This document shows positions 26,087 to 35,549 of a stretch of 64,000 nucleotides of DNA, in pieces. Origin of the DNA: Streptomyces sp. NBC_00536 (GTDB taxonomy: Bacteria; Actinomycetota; Actinomycetes; Streptomycetales; Streptomycetaceae); the NCBI RefSeq assembly GCF_036346295.1, contig NZ_CP107819.1, positions 4,340,001-4,404,000 on the forward strand, in the 5' to 3' direction. The number at the start of each line of letters is the position of its first letter. The stretch's first letter is position 1. The notes under the pieces were generated by a model, which did not search any database, was not told the origin of the DNA, and saw only the letters and a list, made by a program, of their open reading frames with translations. The translations under genes were made by a program, and so were the position numbers.

Positions 26087-28438
26087 ATGTCCATTTCCAG
26101 TTCTGACCGTGCCGTCATGCCCGAGAACGACTCCATCGAGGCCGTTGAGGCCGTAGAGATCACCGATCTCGTCGAGACCACCCCTGTGGTCGACGAACTC
26201 GTGACCGACTCCCTCGCCGCCGACATCGACGAAGCTTTTGAGGCCGAATTGACGACCGACCAGTCCATCGACGCCCCCGCAGCCGACGAGGCTGCCGACG
26301 CCGAGCCCACGATCACCTTCGGCGACCTCGGTCTGCCGGACGGCATCGTCCGCAAGCTCGCGCAGAACGGCGTCACCGCCCCCTTCCCGATCCAGGCCGC
26401 GACCATCCCGGACGCCCTGGCCGGCAAGGACATCCTCGGCCGTGGCCGCACCGGCTCCGGCAAGACCCTCTCCTTCGGTCTGCCGACCCTGGCCTCGCTG
26501 GCCGGTGGCACCACCGAGAAGAAGAAGCCCCGCGCGATCATCCTCACGCCGACCCGTGAGCTGGCCATGCAGGTCGCCGACGCGCTCCAGCCGTACGGTG
26601 ACGTCCTCGGCCTGAAGCTCAAGGTCGTCTGCGGCGGTACCTCGATGGGCAACCAGATCTACGCCCTGGAGCGCGGTGTCGACGTCCTCGTCGCCACCCC
26701 GGGCCGTCTGCGCGACATCATCAACCGTGGCGCCTGCTCCCTGGAGAACGTCCAGGTCGCGGTCCTCGACGAGGCCGACCAGATGTCCGACCTGGGCTTC
26801 CTGCCCGAGGTCACCGAGCTGCTCGACCAGATCCCCGGCGGCGGCCAGCGCATGCTCTTCTCCGCCACCATGGAGAACGAGATCGGCACGCTCGTCAAGC
26901 GCTACCTCTCGAACCCCGTCACGCACGAGGTCGACAGCGCGCAGGGCAACGTCTCGACCATGACCCACCACGTCCTCGTCGTGAAGCCGAAGGACAAGGC
27001 GCCGGTCACGGCCGCGATCGCCGCCCGCAAGGGCCGCACGATCATCTTCGTCCGCACCCAGCTGGGCGCCGACCGCATCGCCGAGCAGCTCATCGAGTCC
27101 GGCGTGAAGGCCGACGCGCTGCACGGCGGCATGACGCAGGGTGCCCGCACCCGCGTCCTGGAAGACTTCAAGAAGGGCTACGTCAACGCGCTCGTCGCGA
27201 CCGACGTCGCCGCCCGTGGCATCCACGTCGACGGCATCGACCTGGTCCTGAACGTGGACCCGGCCGGCGACCACAAGGACTACCTGCACCGCTCGGGCCG
27301 TACCGCCCGTGCCGGCAAGTCGGGTGTCGTGGTCTCGCTGTCGCTGCCGCACCAGCGCCGCCAGATCTTCCGCCTGATGGAGGACGCGGGCGTCGACGCC
27401 TCGCGCCACATCGTCGGCGGTGCGGGCGCGTTCGAGCCCGAGGTCGCCGAGATCACCGGTGCCCGTTCGCTGTCCGAGGTCCAGGCCGACTCCGCGAACA
27501 ACGCCGCGAAGCAGGCCGAGCGCGAGGTCGCCGACCTCACCAAGCAGCTGGAGCGCGTCCAGCGCCGTGCCGTGGAACTGCGCGAGGAGGCCGACCGCCT
27601 CGTCGCCCGTTCCGCCCGTGAGCGCGGCGAGGACCCGGAGGCCGCTGTGGCCGAGGTCGCCGAAGCCGCCGAAGCCGAGGTTGCGGCCGAGGCCGCCGCC
27701 GCGGCTGCCGCCGCCGAGGCGCAGGCCGTCCAGCGTCGTGACGAGCGTGGCAACTTCGAGCGTCGCGACGACCGCGGCGAGCGCAGCGGCCGTGGCGGCT
27801 TCAACCGCGACGACCGTGGCGACCGTGGCGGTTTCCGCTCCGGTGGCGACCGTCGTGACGACCGCCCCTCCGGTGGTTTCCGTCGTGACGACCGCCCGTC
27901 CGGTGGCTTCCGCTCCGGTGGCGACCGTCGTGACGAGCGTCCCGCCGGTGGCGGCTTCCGCCGCGACGACCGTCCGTCGGGCGGCTTCCGCTCCGGTGGC
28001 GACCGTCCCGCCGGTGGTGGCTTCCGTCGCGACGACCGTCCGACCGGTGGCAGCTTCCGCCGCGACGACCGTCCCTCGGGCGGCTTCAACCGTGACGACC
28101 GTGGCGGCGACCGCCCGGCCGGTGGCGGCTTCCGCCGCGACGACCGTCCGTCCGGTGGCTTCCGCTCCGGTGGCGACCGTCCGGCCGGTGGCGGCTTCCG
28201 CTCCGGTGGCGACCGTCCCGCCGGTGGTGGCTTCCGCCGCGACGACCGTCCGTCCGGTGGCTTCAACCGTGACGACCGCGGTGGCGACCGTCCCTCGGGC
28301 GGCTTCCGCTCCGGTGGCGGCGACCGCCCGTACGGCCGCCGTGACGACCACCGTCCGTCGGGCTCCGGCTCCGGCTCGTCCTTCGGTGGCGGCACCGCCC
28401 GCCGCGACGACAAGCCGCGCTGGAAGCGCAACGGCTGA
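26087..28438 (+). CDS. DEAD-box RNA helicase with long RGG-like tail (RhlE/DeaD type)
   Basis: A 783-residue protein. An acidic N-terminal arm of about 80 residues precedes the Q-motif (FGDLGLPDGIV...PFPIQAATIP). Then come motif I GRTGSGKT, motif Ia TPTRELAMQ, motif II DEAD in VLDEADQMSDLG, motif III SAT, and the C-terminal motif HRSGRTARAG. After a coiled-coil/Ala-rich linker (about residues 470-550), the last 220 residues are a repetitive Arg/Asp/Gly tail with many RRDDRPSGGFRSGGDRP-like units, which should bind RNA non-specifically and may promote condensates. Its role in ribosome assembly or mRNA unwinding, especially in cold, is inferred from the family. Confidence 0.92.
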   Translation: MSISSSDRAVMPENDSIEAVEAVEITDLVETTPVVDELVTDSLAADIDEAFEAELTTDQSIDAPAADEAADAEPTITFGDLGLPDGIVRKLAQNGVTAPFPIQAATIPDALAGKDILGRGRTGSGKTLSFGLPTLASLAGGTTEKKKPRAIILTPTRELAMQVADALQPYGDVLGLKLKVVCGGTSMGNQIYALERGVDVLVATPGRLRDIINRGACSLENVQVAVLDEADQMSDLGFLPEVTELLDQIPGGGQRMLFSATMENEIGTLVKRYLSNPVTHEVDSAQGNVSTMTHHVLVVKPKDKAPVTAAIAARKGRTIIFVRTQLGADRIAEQLIESGVKADALHGGMTQGARTRVLEDFKKGYVNALVATDVAARGIHVDGIDLVLNVDPAGDHKDYLHRSGRTARAGKSGVVVSLSLPHQRRQIFRLMEDAGVDASRHIVGGAGAFEPEVAEITGARSLSEVQADSANNAAKQAEREVADLTKQLERVQRRAVELREEADRLVARSARERGEDPEAAVAEVAEAAEAEVAAEAAAAAAAAEAQAVQRRDERGNFERRDDRGERSGRGGFNRDDRGDRGGFRSGGDRRDDRPSGGFRRDDRPSGGFRSGGDRRDERPAGGGFRRDDRPSGGFRSGGDRPAGGGFRRDDRPTGGSFRRDDRPSGGFNRDDRGGDRPAGGGFRRDDRPSGGFRSGGDRPAGGGFRSGGDRPAGGGFRRDDRPSGGFNRDDRGGDRPSGGFRSGGGDRPYGRRDDHRPSGSGSGSSFGGGTARRDDKPRWKRNG
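27756..28400 (+). repeat. Coding tandem repeats of the helicase RGG-like tail
   Basis: Imperfect DNA repeats built from modules such as CGCGACGACCGTCC, GGTGGCTTCCGCTCC and GGTGGCGACCGTCC encode the GGFR, RRDDRP and SGGDRP units. The near-identity of neighbouring copies points to recent expansion or gene conversion. Confidence 0.8.
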
Positions 28439-28481
28439 TCGTCGGCACCTGTAGGACTCGCAACACCTGACGCCTAGCGTC

Positions 28482-28523
28482 CACTTGGCCCCCACGGCAC
28501 TCCGGTGCGGTGGGGGCCAAGTG
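28482..28523. terminator. Bidirectional terminator between helicase and subtilase genes
   Basis: A 14-bp stem of CACTTGGCCCCCAC with GTGGGGGCCAAGTG plus an inner GCAC/GTGC stem, between two convergent genes. Confidence 0.82.
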
Positions 28524-28553
28524 CGTTGGTGGCGCGGGTGGTGGGGCCGGGGG

Positions 28554-29759
28554 TTACAGGCCGGCCGTGAAGAGGAACCGGTTGGGGCTGCTCTTGCTGA
28601 CGCTCTTCAGGACGTCCTTGGTGGACTCGGTGTCGACCCATTCGGCGATTTCGGCGGCGTCCGCCTTGGGGTGGGCCTGCTTGTAGAGGACGGCGACGCC
28701 GGCGACGTGCGGGGCGGCCATGGAGGTGCCGTTCAGGGAGACCGAGCCGCCGCCGAGCTTCGCGGAGACGATCGCCTCCCCCGGTGCGTAGAGGCTCACG
28801 CACTCGCCGTAGTTGGAGAAGTCCGTCTCCTCGTCGTACTTATTGGTGGCCGCGATCGTCAGGACCCTGGCCGCGGAGGCCGGAGAGACGCCGCAGGCGT
28901 CAACGGAGGAGTTGCCCGCCGCGACGACCGGCAGCACACCCGCGTCGGACACGGCGGTCGCCGCGTCGTTGACGGCCTTGGACTTGTCGCCGCCCAGGGA
29001 GGCGTTCATGACGGCGGGCTGCTTGGCGTTCTTGGCCACCCAGTCCATTCCGGCGATGATCCCGGACCATTCGCCCTTGCCGTCGCAGCCGAGGACGCGG
29101 ACGCTGACGAGGTTGGCCTTGCGGGCGACCCCGTACGTCTTGCCCGCGACCGTGCCCGCGACGTGCGTGCCGTGGCCTTGGCAGTCCTGGCCGTTGCGTC
29201 CGTCCTTGATGGCGTCGAAGCCGAAGGTGGCGCGGCTGTTGTCGGGGCCGCCGAACTCGGTGTGCTTGTAGTCGATGCCGCTGTCCAGGATGTAGGCGGT
29301 CACGCCCGCGCCGTTGCCCTGGGTGGTGAAGGAGTTGTCGAGCGGCAGCTCCTTCTGGTCGATGCGGTCCAGACCCCAGGTGGAGGACGGGCCGCGCGGG
29401 GCTGATCCCTCGGCCGACGCGGGGGCGCTGACCTTCCCGTCCTCCTCCACCGTCTTCACACCGAGGCTGTTGCGGACGATCGTCAGCTGGAGCGGGGTCA
29501 GCGGGACGGCGAAGCCGTTGAGTGCCTTGGAGTAGACGAACGTCGGTTTCAGGCCCAGCTTCTCGGCCGCCTTGGCCGGGTCCACCATCTTGTCGAGCGT
29601 CACGATGTACTGGCCCGCCACCGGATTGGCGGCACGGAGCAGCGGCGCCGGGTTCGGCTCCGGGGCGGCGGTGGACTGCGAGGCGGTCGCCAGCGGGGCG
29701 GCGAAGGCCAGGGCCGCCGTGACGGTGGCGGCGAGGGTGAGCTTGGTGCGAGTGGTCAT
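28554..29759 (-). CDS. Secreted S8 serine protease (subtilase) with I9 propeptide
   Basis: A 401-residue preproenzyme. The signal peptide is TKLTLAATVTAALAFAAPLATA. The inhibitor_I9 propeptide covers about residues 48-110 (YIVTLDK...). In the catalytic domain the triad is Asp159 (AYILDSGID), His196 (GHGTHVAG) and Ser346 (NGTSMAAPH), with the oxyanion Asn in VVAAGNSSV. All are present, so it should be an active extracellular protease. The length is standard for Streptomyces subtilases. It is divergent from the response-regulator gene. Confidence 0.95.
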   Translation of the reverse strand: MTTRTKLTLAATVTAALAFAAPLATASQSTAAPEPNPAPLLRAANPVAGQYIVTLDKMVDPAKAAEKLGLKPTFVYSKALNGFAVPLTPLQLTIVRNSLGVKTVEEDGKVSAPASAEGSAPRGPSSTWGLDRIDQKELPLDNSFTTQGNGAGVTAYILDSGIDYKHTEFGGPDNSRATFGFDAIKDGRNGQDCQGHGTHVAGTVAGKTYGVARKANLVSVRVLGCDGKGEWSGIIAGMDWVAKNAKQPAVMNASLGGDKSKAVNDAATAVSDAGVLPVVAAGNSSVDACGVSPASAARVLTIAATNKYDEETDFSNYGECVSLYAPGEAIVSAKLGGGSVSLNGTSMAAPHVAGVAVLYKQAHPKADAAEIAEWVDTESTKDVLKSVSKSSPNRFLFTAGL

Positions 29760-30003
29760 GCCGGGCAGAGCATCATGCAGAAACGATCATCCACTAGTGC
29801 ATTCATCCAGTGTTCCGCCGAGCCACCCATGTGGCTTTCCCGCGGCCTTTGTATCGGGCGGGCATCGGGGAGCGCTTGGTCGCCCATCGGATCAGCGTGC
29901 CGGGCCGTGGGAGGCGGGGTGCGGGGGCGGTGTCTGCCTATCGTTCCTTTCAGGCCGTCCGGCCGTACGAGCGTCCGTGCCGCCCGAACAGGAGCAAGCT
30001 GTC

Positions 30004-30720
30004 GTGTCCTCCGCCCCCGTCCCCGCCCCCGTGCGCGTGCTCCTGGTGGAGGACGACGATCTGATGCGCCGGTCCTTCACCCTCGCCCTGGAGCGCTACG
30101 GCTACGAGATGAAGGCCGCCGCCGACGGGCTGACCGGGCTGGAGCTGTTCCGGGACGAGAGCTTCGACCTGCTGATCCTCGATGTGATGCTGCCCGGCCT
30201 GGACGGGATCGGCCTGTGCCGCAAGGTCCGGGAGACCAGCCTGGTGCCCGTCCTGATGATGTCCGCCCGCGGGGACGGGCTCGACGTGGTCGCGGGCCTG
30301 GAGGCCGGGGCCGACGATTACGTGGTCAAGCCCGTGGACACCTTCGTCCTCGTGGCCCGCATCCGGTCGCTGCTGCGGCGGGCGACCTACGCGCCCACCC
30401 CGCCCCCGGGGCCGGACTCCGCGGGCCCCGAGGGGGAGCTGCTGGTCTTTGGGGACCTGGCCATCGACACCGCCGGCCTGGAGGTGACCGTCGCGGGCAA
30501 GCCGGTCGCGCTCACCCCGACCGAGCTGAAGCTGCTGCTGGAGTTCGCCGCGCACCCCGGGACCGTGCTGGAGCGGCACACCCTGCTGCGGGACGTGTGG
30601 GAGTACGGCTGGGACGGCGACAGCCGGGTCGTGGACCTGTGCGTGCAGCGGCTGCGCGGCAAGGTCGGCCGGGACCGGATCGAGACGGTCCGCGGCTTCG
30701 GCTACAAGTTCCGGCGATGA
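30004..30720 (+). CDS. OmpR-type response regulator
   Basis: A 238-residue protein. The receiver domain has the acidic pocket VEDDD, phospho-acceptor Asp60 (LLILDVMLPG), and conserved Lys in DDYVVKPVD. The C-terminal winged helix (residues 140-235) is of OmpR/PhoB type, ending RVVDLCVQRLRGKVGRDRIETVRGFGYKFRR. The start is a GTG with AGGAG about ten bases upstream. The ATGA overlap with the kinase gene shows coupling. With the ABC/FtsX genes downstream it forms a module like those that sense cell-wall antibiotics or envelope stress. Confidence 0.93.
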   Translation: MSSAPVPAPVRVLLVEDDDLMRRSFTLALERYGYEMKAAADGLTGLELFRDESFDLLILDVMLPGLDGIGLCRKVRETSLVPVLMMSARGDGLDVVAGLEAGADDYVVKPVDTFVLVARIRSLLRRATYAPTPPPGPDSAGPEGELLVFGDLAIDTAGLEVTVAGKPVALTPTELKLLLEFAAHPGTVLERHTLLRDVWEYGWDGDSRVVDLCVQRLRGKVGRDRIETVRGFGYKFRR

Positions 30721-31979
30721 CGGCCGTGGGCCGAGTTCGTGGGCTTCCGCGCCTGCGCCTGCGCTGGAAGATCGCCGCGCTGGCCGCCGCCACGGCGTGC
30801 CTGGTGGCGGTGGCCGTGGGGCTGCTGGTGCACGTGTGGACCGCGCACGAGATCCGCGGCCGGGCCGAACGCGATGCCTTCAACGGCGTGTACGCGGCCA
30901 TGGACACCTACCGCCGCACCGGCGCCCTCCCGAGCGGCGCCGAGCTGGATCCGCCCGAGCTGCCCTACGCCCTGCGGAACCCGGCCGACGGCGACCGGCA
31001 CGTCTCCTACGGCGGAAGCCTCCCCGGCAGCATGGACCCGACGGTGTGGGGCGCCCAGCGGACCGGCGGCCCGGGCAGTCCGGTGCTGGCCGTCCACGTC
31101 GCCATCACCACGGAGTTCCACGAGCTGTACCGGCTGGACGCGACCATGGCCGTGGCCTCCCTGATCGCCCTCGCGGTGACCACGCCGCTGGCCGTGTACG
31201 GGGCCGGGCTGCTCGGCCGGCGGCTCGGGCGGGTCTCCGAGACCGCGGGCCGGATCGCCGCCGGGGACCTGGACGCCCGTACCGGACCCACCCGGGGCCG
31301 CGACGAGGTCGCCGACATCGCCGCCACCGTCGACCTCATGGCCGACACCCTCAGCCGACGGCTGCGCGACGAACGCCGGTTCACCGCCGACGTGGCCCAC
31401 GAGCTGCGCACCCCCGTCGGCGGTCTGCTGGCCGCCGCCGACCTGCTGCCGGACGGGGAGACCGAGGACCTGCTGCGGGCCCGGGTGCGCGACCTGCGCG
31501 GGCTGGTCGAGGACCTGCTGGAGATCTCCCGGCTGGACGCGGGGGCCGAACGGCCGGTCCGTGCCCGGGTCCCGCTCGCCGAGGTGGTCGCGGAGGCGGT
31601 GGCCCGTACGGGCTTCGACGCCGAGGTCACGGAGTCCGAGGGGAGTGCGGCCGCGGCCGTCGAGACCGATCCGCGCCGTCTCGAACGGATCGTCGGCAAC
31701 CTCGTCGTCAACGCGCACCGGCACGGGCGAGCCCCGGTGTCGGTCACCGTCGACGCGGGGGCCCGTACCGTCGTCGTACGCGACCACGGCCCCGGATTCC
31801 CCCCGGACCTGCTGCGCGGCGGTCCGCGCCGCTTCCACACGGGCGCCGCCGAGCGCGGCTCGGGCCACGGCCTCGGCCTGACGATCGCCCTGGGACAGGC
31901 CGGGGTCCTCGGAGCCGAACTGCGCCTGGCCAACGCCCCGGACGGCGGCGCCGTCGCCACCCTGCGCCTGCCGGTCTGA
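30717..31979 (+). CDS. HAMP-type membrane sensor histidine kinase
   Basis: A 420-residue kinase. Two membrane helices (about 18-41 and 143-165) enclose an extracytoplasmic sensor of about 100 residues. These are followed by HAMP (LGRRLGRVSETAGRIAAGDL), the H-box with His228 (FTADVAHELRTPVGG), the N-box (LERIVGNLVVNAHRHG) and the G-boxes (DHGPGFPPD, GSGHGLGLTIA). It phosphorylates the OmpR-type partner encoded just upstream. The signal is unknown. The downstream MacB/FtsX-type transporter suggests antimicrobial peptides or envelope damage. Confidence 0.92.
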   Translation: MTAVGRVRGLPRLRLRWKIAALAAATACLVAVAVGLLVHVWTAHEIRGRAERDAFNGVYAAMDTYRRTGALPSGAELDPPELPYALRNPADGDRHVSYGGSLPGSMDPTVWGAQRTGGPGSPVLAVHVAITTEFHELYRLDATMAVASLIALAVTTPLAVYGAGLLGRRLGRVSETAGRIAAGDLDARTGPTRGRDEVADIAATVDLMADTLSRRLRDERRFTADVAHELRTPVGGLLAAADLLPDGETEDLLRARVRDLRGLVEDLLEISRLDAGAERPVRARVPLAEVVAEAVARTGFDAEVTESEGSAAAAVETDPRRLERIVGNLVVNAHRHGRAPVSVTVDAGARTVVVRDHGPGFPPDLLRGGPRRFHTGAAERGSGHGLGLTIALGQAGVLGAELRLANAPDGGAVATLRLPV

Positions 31980-32110
31980 CATCCCCCCACGCGTTCTACA
32001 CAACCGGTACGAAGCCAAGCGCCCGCCGATACACGGCGGACCGGGCACCGATACGTTCCCCGGACACCCTTCGAAGTGCACCGCCTTCCGCACTCGAAGA
32101 GGAGTCCCCT

Positions 32111-32887
32111 GTGACCGCCGACCCCCTTGCCCCGCACGTGACGATGGGGGCCGCGGCCGCTTCCACCACCGACCTGTCGAAGGTCTACGGCAGCGGCGAC
32201 ACCCGCGTCGTCGCCCTCGACCGGGTCAGCATCTCCTTCCGGGAGGGCGAGTTCACCGCGATCATGGGCCCCTCCGGCTGCGGCAAGTCCACGCTGATGC
32301 ACTGCGCCGCCGGGCTCGACTCCTTCAGCTCGGGCTCCGTCCGCATCGGCACCACCGAACTCGGCGGGCTGAACGACCGCCAGCTGACCCAGCTGCGCCG
32401 CGACCGGATCGGCTTCGTCTTCCAGGCGTTCAACCTGCTGCCGACGCTCACCGCGCTGGAGAACATCACGCTGCCGCTGACCGTCGCGGGCCGCAGGCCC
32501 GACCGGGAGTGGCTCGACCGGGTGGTCTCCATGGTCGGCCTCTCGCAGCGGCTCTCGCACCGGCCCGGCCAGCTGTCCGGCGGGCAGCAGCAGCGCGTCG
32601 CGGTCGCCCGGGCGCTGGTCTCCCGCCCCGCGATCGTCTTCGGTGACGAGCCCACCGGCAACCTCGACTCCCGCGCCGGGGCCGAGGTCCTCGGCTTCCT
32701 GCGGGACTCGGTGCGAGAGCTGGGCCAGACCGTGGTCATGGTCACCCACGACCCCATCGCCGCGGGCTACGCCGACCGCGTGGTCTTCCTCGCCGACGGC
32801 CGTCTGGTCGACGAGATGGCGCGGCCCACCCCGGAGCGGGTGCTGGACCGGATGAAGGAGCTGGACACCCGCGCGCGCATCAGCTGA
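32111..32887 (+). CDS. MacB/LolD-type ABC transporter ATPase
   Basis: A 258-residue ATPase with Walker A GPSGCGKST, signature LSGGQQQRVAVARAL, Walker B AIVFGDEPTGNLDS, and H-loop VMVTHD. The GNLDS extension is typical of the MacB/LolD/FtsE family that works with FtsX-type permeases. The start is the GTG at 32111, with GAGGAG eight bases upstream. A small gap of 131 bases after the kinase gene could hold its own promoter, perhaps the target of the regulator. Confidence 0.94.
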   Translation: MTADPLAPHVTMGAAAASTTDLSKVYGSGDTRVVALDRVSISFREGEFTAIMGPSGCGKSTLMHCAAGLDSFSSGSVRIGTTELGGLNDRQLTQLRRDRIGFVFQAFNLLPTLTALENITLPLTVAGRRPDREWLDRVVSMVGLSQRLSHRPGQLSGGQQQRVAVARALVSRPAIVFGDEPTGNLDSRAGAEVLGFLRDSVRELGQTVVMVTHDPIAAGYADRVVFLADGRLVDEMARPTPERVLDRMKELDTRARIS

Positions 32888-32930
32888 GCCCGACGTCCTC
32901 CACTCCCCTCCCCCCCCAGGATCCGCACCC

Positions 32931-35477
32931 ATGTTCCGTACCGCCCTGCGCAACGTGTCCGCGCACAAGGCCCGCCTGCTGATGACCGCCTTCGCGGTCA
33001 TGCTCGGGGTCACCTTCATCTCCGGCAGCCTCGTCTACGGCGACAGCATGAACCGGGCCGCCACCGCCCGGGCGACCGCCGGGTTCGACCGCATCGCCGT
33101 CAGCGTCTTCGCCGAAAACTCCCGCGCGGGCGGCGCCCCACCGGCCGGCCTCGACGCGGCCACCGTGCGCGCCCTGGCCAAGGTCGAGGGCGTCGCCGCG
33201 GCCTCGGGCCGGGTGGGCGGCTTCGCCGCGGTCGCCGGGAAGGACGGCCGCCCGCTCGGTCACGGCCCGTCCCACAAGGCCGCCAACTTCACCCCGGGGG
33301 CCGATGGCCAGGACCCCGCATACCGCTTCACCCAGGGCTCCGGCCCGACCCGCGACGACCGGATCGCCCTCGACGAGACCACCGCCGCGAAGGGCGGTTA
33401 CCGCGTCGGTGACACCGTCCGCGCCGGTACGAACGAGGGCGCCGCGAGCTACACCCTCAGCGGCATCTTCCGTACGGACGCCGCCGCGCGCGCCGCCGGG
33501 GGCAGCCTCACGCTGTTCACCGACGCCACCGCCCAGCGGCTCTTCCTCCAGCCCGGCCGCTTCGAGAACATCGAGCTGACGGCCGCGCCCGGCACCGGCG
33601 CGCAGCAGCTCCTGGGCCGGGTCGAGGCGATGCTCCCGAAGGGCGCCGGGGCGGCCACCGGGGCCCAACTCGCCCGGATCCAGGCCAATCTGGCCACCAG
33701 CGACAGCGACACGATGAGCCAGATCCTGCTCGGCTTCGCCGCGGTCGCCCTCTTCGTCGCCACCTTCCTCATCTCCAACACCTTCACCATGCTGGTCGCC
33801 CGGCGCACCCGGGAACTGGCCCTGATGCGGGCCGTCGGCGCCTCCCGCAAGCAGGTGCGCCGGATCCTGCTGACCGAGTCCCTGCTCGTCGGCGCGCTCG
33901 CCTCCGCGGCGGGCCTCGCCCTCGGCACCGGTGCCGCCGTACTCCTCCAGAGCATCTTCGCCACCGACAGCGCCCCGGCCGCCCCGCTGGTCCTCACCCC
34001 GGCCACCGTGTGCGTGTCCCTGCTGGTCGGCACCCTGCTGCCGATGGCCGCCGCCTGGCTGCCGGTCCGCCGGGCCATGGCCATCCCGCCCGTCGCCGCC
34101 CTCGGCGCGGCCGAACCCGCGGCGCCCGCGCGCACCGGTTCCCTACGCAGCGGACTCAGCGCCGCGCTGGTGCTCACCGGCACCGCCGCCGTGGTCTACG
34201 GCGCCCTCACCACGGGGAAGGACAGCCGGAGCGTCATCGGCCTCGGCGCGGCCCTGACCCTGGCCGGGGCAATCGGCTTCATCCCGCTGCTGTCGCGGCC
34301 GTTCGCCGCCCTGCTGCGGCCGCTGCTGACCCGCGTCCACCCGGTGTACGGGAACCTCGCCGTCCGCAACACCGTGCGCGACCCGCGGCGTACGGGCGCC
34401 ACCGCGGCCGCGCTCGCCATCGCCCTCACCCTCGCCTCGGGCCTGTCCGTCCTCGGGGCGTCCGCCGCCCAGTACCTCGACCGCGCGACCACCCACGACT
34501 TCGCCGCCGACTACCTGGTGAAGCCCGTCGAGGGCGGCGCGGGCATGACCCCCGTCACCGCGGCGCCGCTCAAGAAGCTGCCCGGTGTCGCGTTCAGCCC
34601 CCTCAACCAGTCCACGGAATACCGGCTGGCGGGCGCCCCGTCCGTCCTGACCGGCGTCGACCCGGCCACCATCGGCCGGCTGCTGCGCTACGACGTGACC
34701 GAGGGCTCCCTCGACCGCCTCGCCCAGGGCCAGATCGCCGTGGCCGACTTCAAGGCGAAGAAGGAGGGCTGGCACATCGGCCAGACCCTCCCCCTGGAGC
34801 GCCCGACCGGGCAGGACAACCAGCGCGGCAGCGTCACCATCGGCGCGGTGTACCGGGCGGACGAGCAGAGCAACCTGCTGCCCAGCATCACCGCCCCCGA
34901 CGCACTCGTCGCCCGCTACGACCCCACCCCGCACACCAACGGGATCCTGCTGGCCACCGACGGCGGACCCGGCCGGGCCGCGCTCGCCCAGGTCACCCAC
35001 GCCCTCGGCGACAACCCCGCCCTGGCCGTCCTCGACGCGACGGACCTCCGCGCCCAGGACAGCGGCAGCATCGGCGACCAGCTCAACGTCTTCTACGCGC
35101 TGCTGAGCATGGCCCTGACGATCGCCGCGCTCGGCATCGCCAACACCCTCGCCATGTCCGTACTCGAACGCCGCAAGGAGATCGGCACCCTGCGCGCCCT
35201 CGGCGTGGACCGCGCCGGAGTGGCCCGGATGATCCGCCTGGAGGCCCTGGTCCTCGGCGCGCTCGGCGCCACGGTCGGCACCGTCCTGGGCGTCTTCCTC
35301 GGCTGGGCGCTCGGCCGCACCCTCCAGGAGAGCGTCGCGGGCTACACCCTGGTCCTGCCCTGGGGCCGCCTGGCCCTCGGCGTGCTCATCGCCATGACGG
35401 GCGCCCTGCTCGCCTCGCTCTGGCCGGCCCGCAGGGCCGCCCGCGTCGACATCCCGGCCGCGATGACGGCCCAGTAG
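32931..35477 (+). CDS. FtsX-like ABC transporter permease (large, two-module)
   Basis: An 848-residue membrane protein. The N-terminal helix MFRTALRNVSAHKARLLMTA is followed by a periplasmic-type domain, then three-helix FtsX modules around residues 260-370 and 715-840, with two extra helices near 405-460. The repeated phrases ISNTFTMLVARRTRELALMRAVGAS and GIANTLAMSVLERRKEIGTL mark the two FtsX domains. Together with the ATPase it should act as a mechanotransducing exporter or extractor rather than a classic importer. It follows the ATPase by 43 bases. Confidence 0.93.
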   Translation: MFRTALRNVSAHKARLLMTAFAVMLGVTFISGSLVYGDSMNRAATARATAGFDRIAVSVFAENSRAGGAPPAGLDAATVRALAKVEGVAAASGRVGGFAAVAGKDGRPLGHGPSHKAANFTPGADGQDPAYRFTQGSGPTRDDRIALDETTAAKGGYRVGDTVRAGTNEGAASYTLSGIFRTDAAARAAGGSLTLFTDATAQRLFLQPGRFENIELTAAPGTGAQQLLGRVEAMLPKGAGAATGAQLARIQANLATSDSDTMSQILLGFAAVALFVATFLISNTFTMLVARRTRELALMRAVGASRKQVRRILLTESLLVGALASAAGLALGTGAAVLLQSIFATDSAPAAPLVLTPATVCVSLLVGTLLPMAAAWLPVRRAMAIPPVAALGAAEPAAPARTGSLRSGLSAALVLTGTAAVVYGALTTGKDSRSVIGLGAALTLAGAIGFIPLLSRPFAALLRPLLTRVHPVYGNLAVRNTVRDPRRTGATAAALAIALTLASGLSVLGASAAQYLDRATTHDFAADYLVKPVEGGAGMTPVTAAPLKKLPGVAFSPLNQSTEYRLAGAPSVLTGVDPATIGRLLRYDVTEGSLDRLAQGQIAVADFKAKKEGWHIGQTLPLERPTGQDNQRGSVTIGAVYRADEQSNLLPSITAPDALVARYDPTPHTNGILLATDGGPGRAALAQVTHALGDNPALAVLDATDLRAQDSGSIGDQLNVFYALLSMALTIAALGIANTLAMSVLERRKEIGTLRALGVDRAGVARMIRLEALVLGALGATVGTVLGVFLGWALGRTLQESVAGYTLVLPWGRLALGVLIAMTGALLASLWPARRAARVDIPAAMTAQ

Positions 35478-35507
35478 CCGCCAACACCCCCCACCCGCAC
35501 GACAGAG

Positions 35508-35538
35508 CGCCCCACCCGGCCGGAACCGGGTGTGGGGC
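35508..35538. terminator. Hairpin between FtsX permease and wHTH genes
   Basis: GCCCCACCCGG and CCGGGTGTGGGGC pair with a 2-base bulge. The sequence is nearly the same as the hairpin at 47583-47616. It lies between convergent genes. Confidence 0.65.
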
Positions 35539-35549
35539 TGAAGGACCGC

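Noticed and set aside
29760..30003. Upstream extension of the response regulator at 30004
   Set aside because: The frame is open to 29572 but overlaps the divergent subtilase gene. The GTG at 30004 has the ribosome site and begins the receiver domain.
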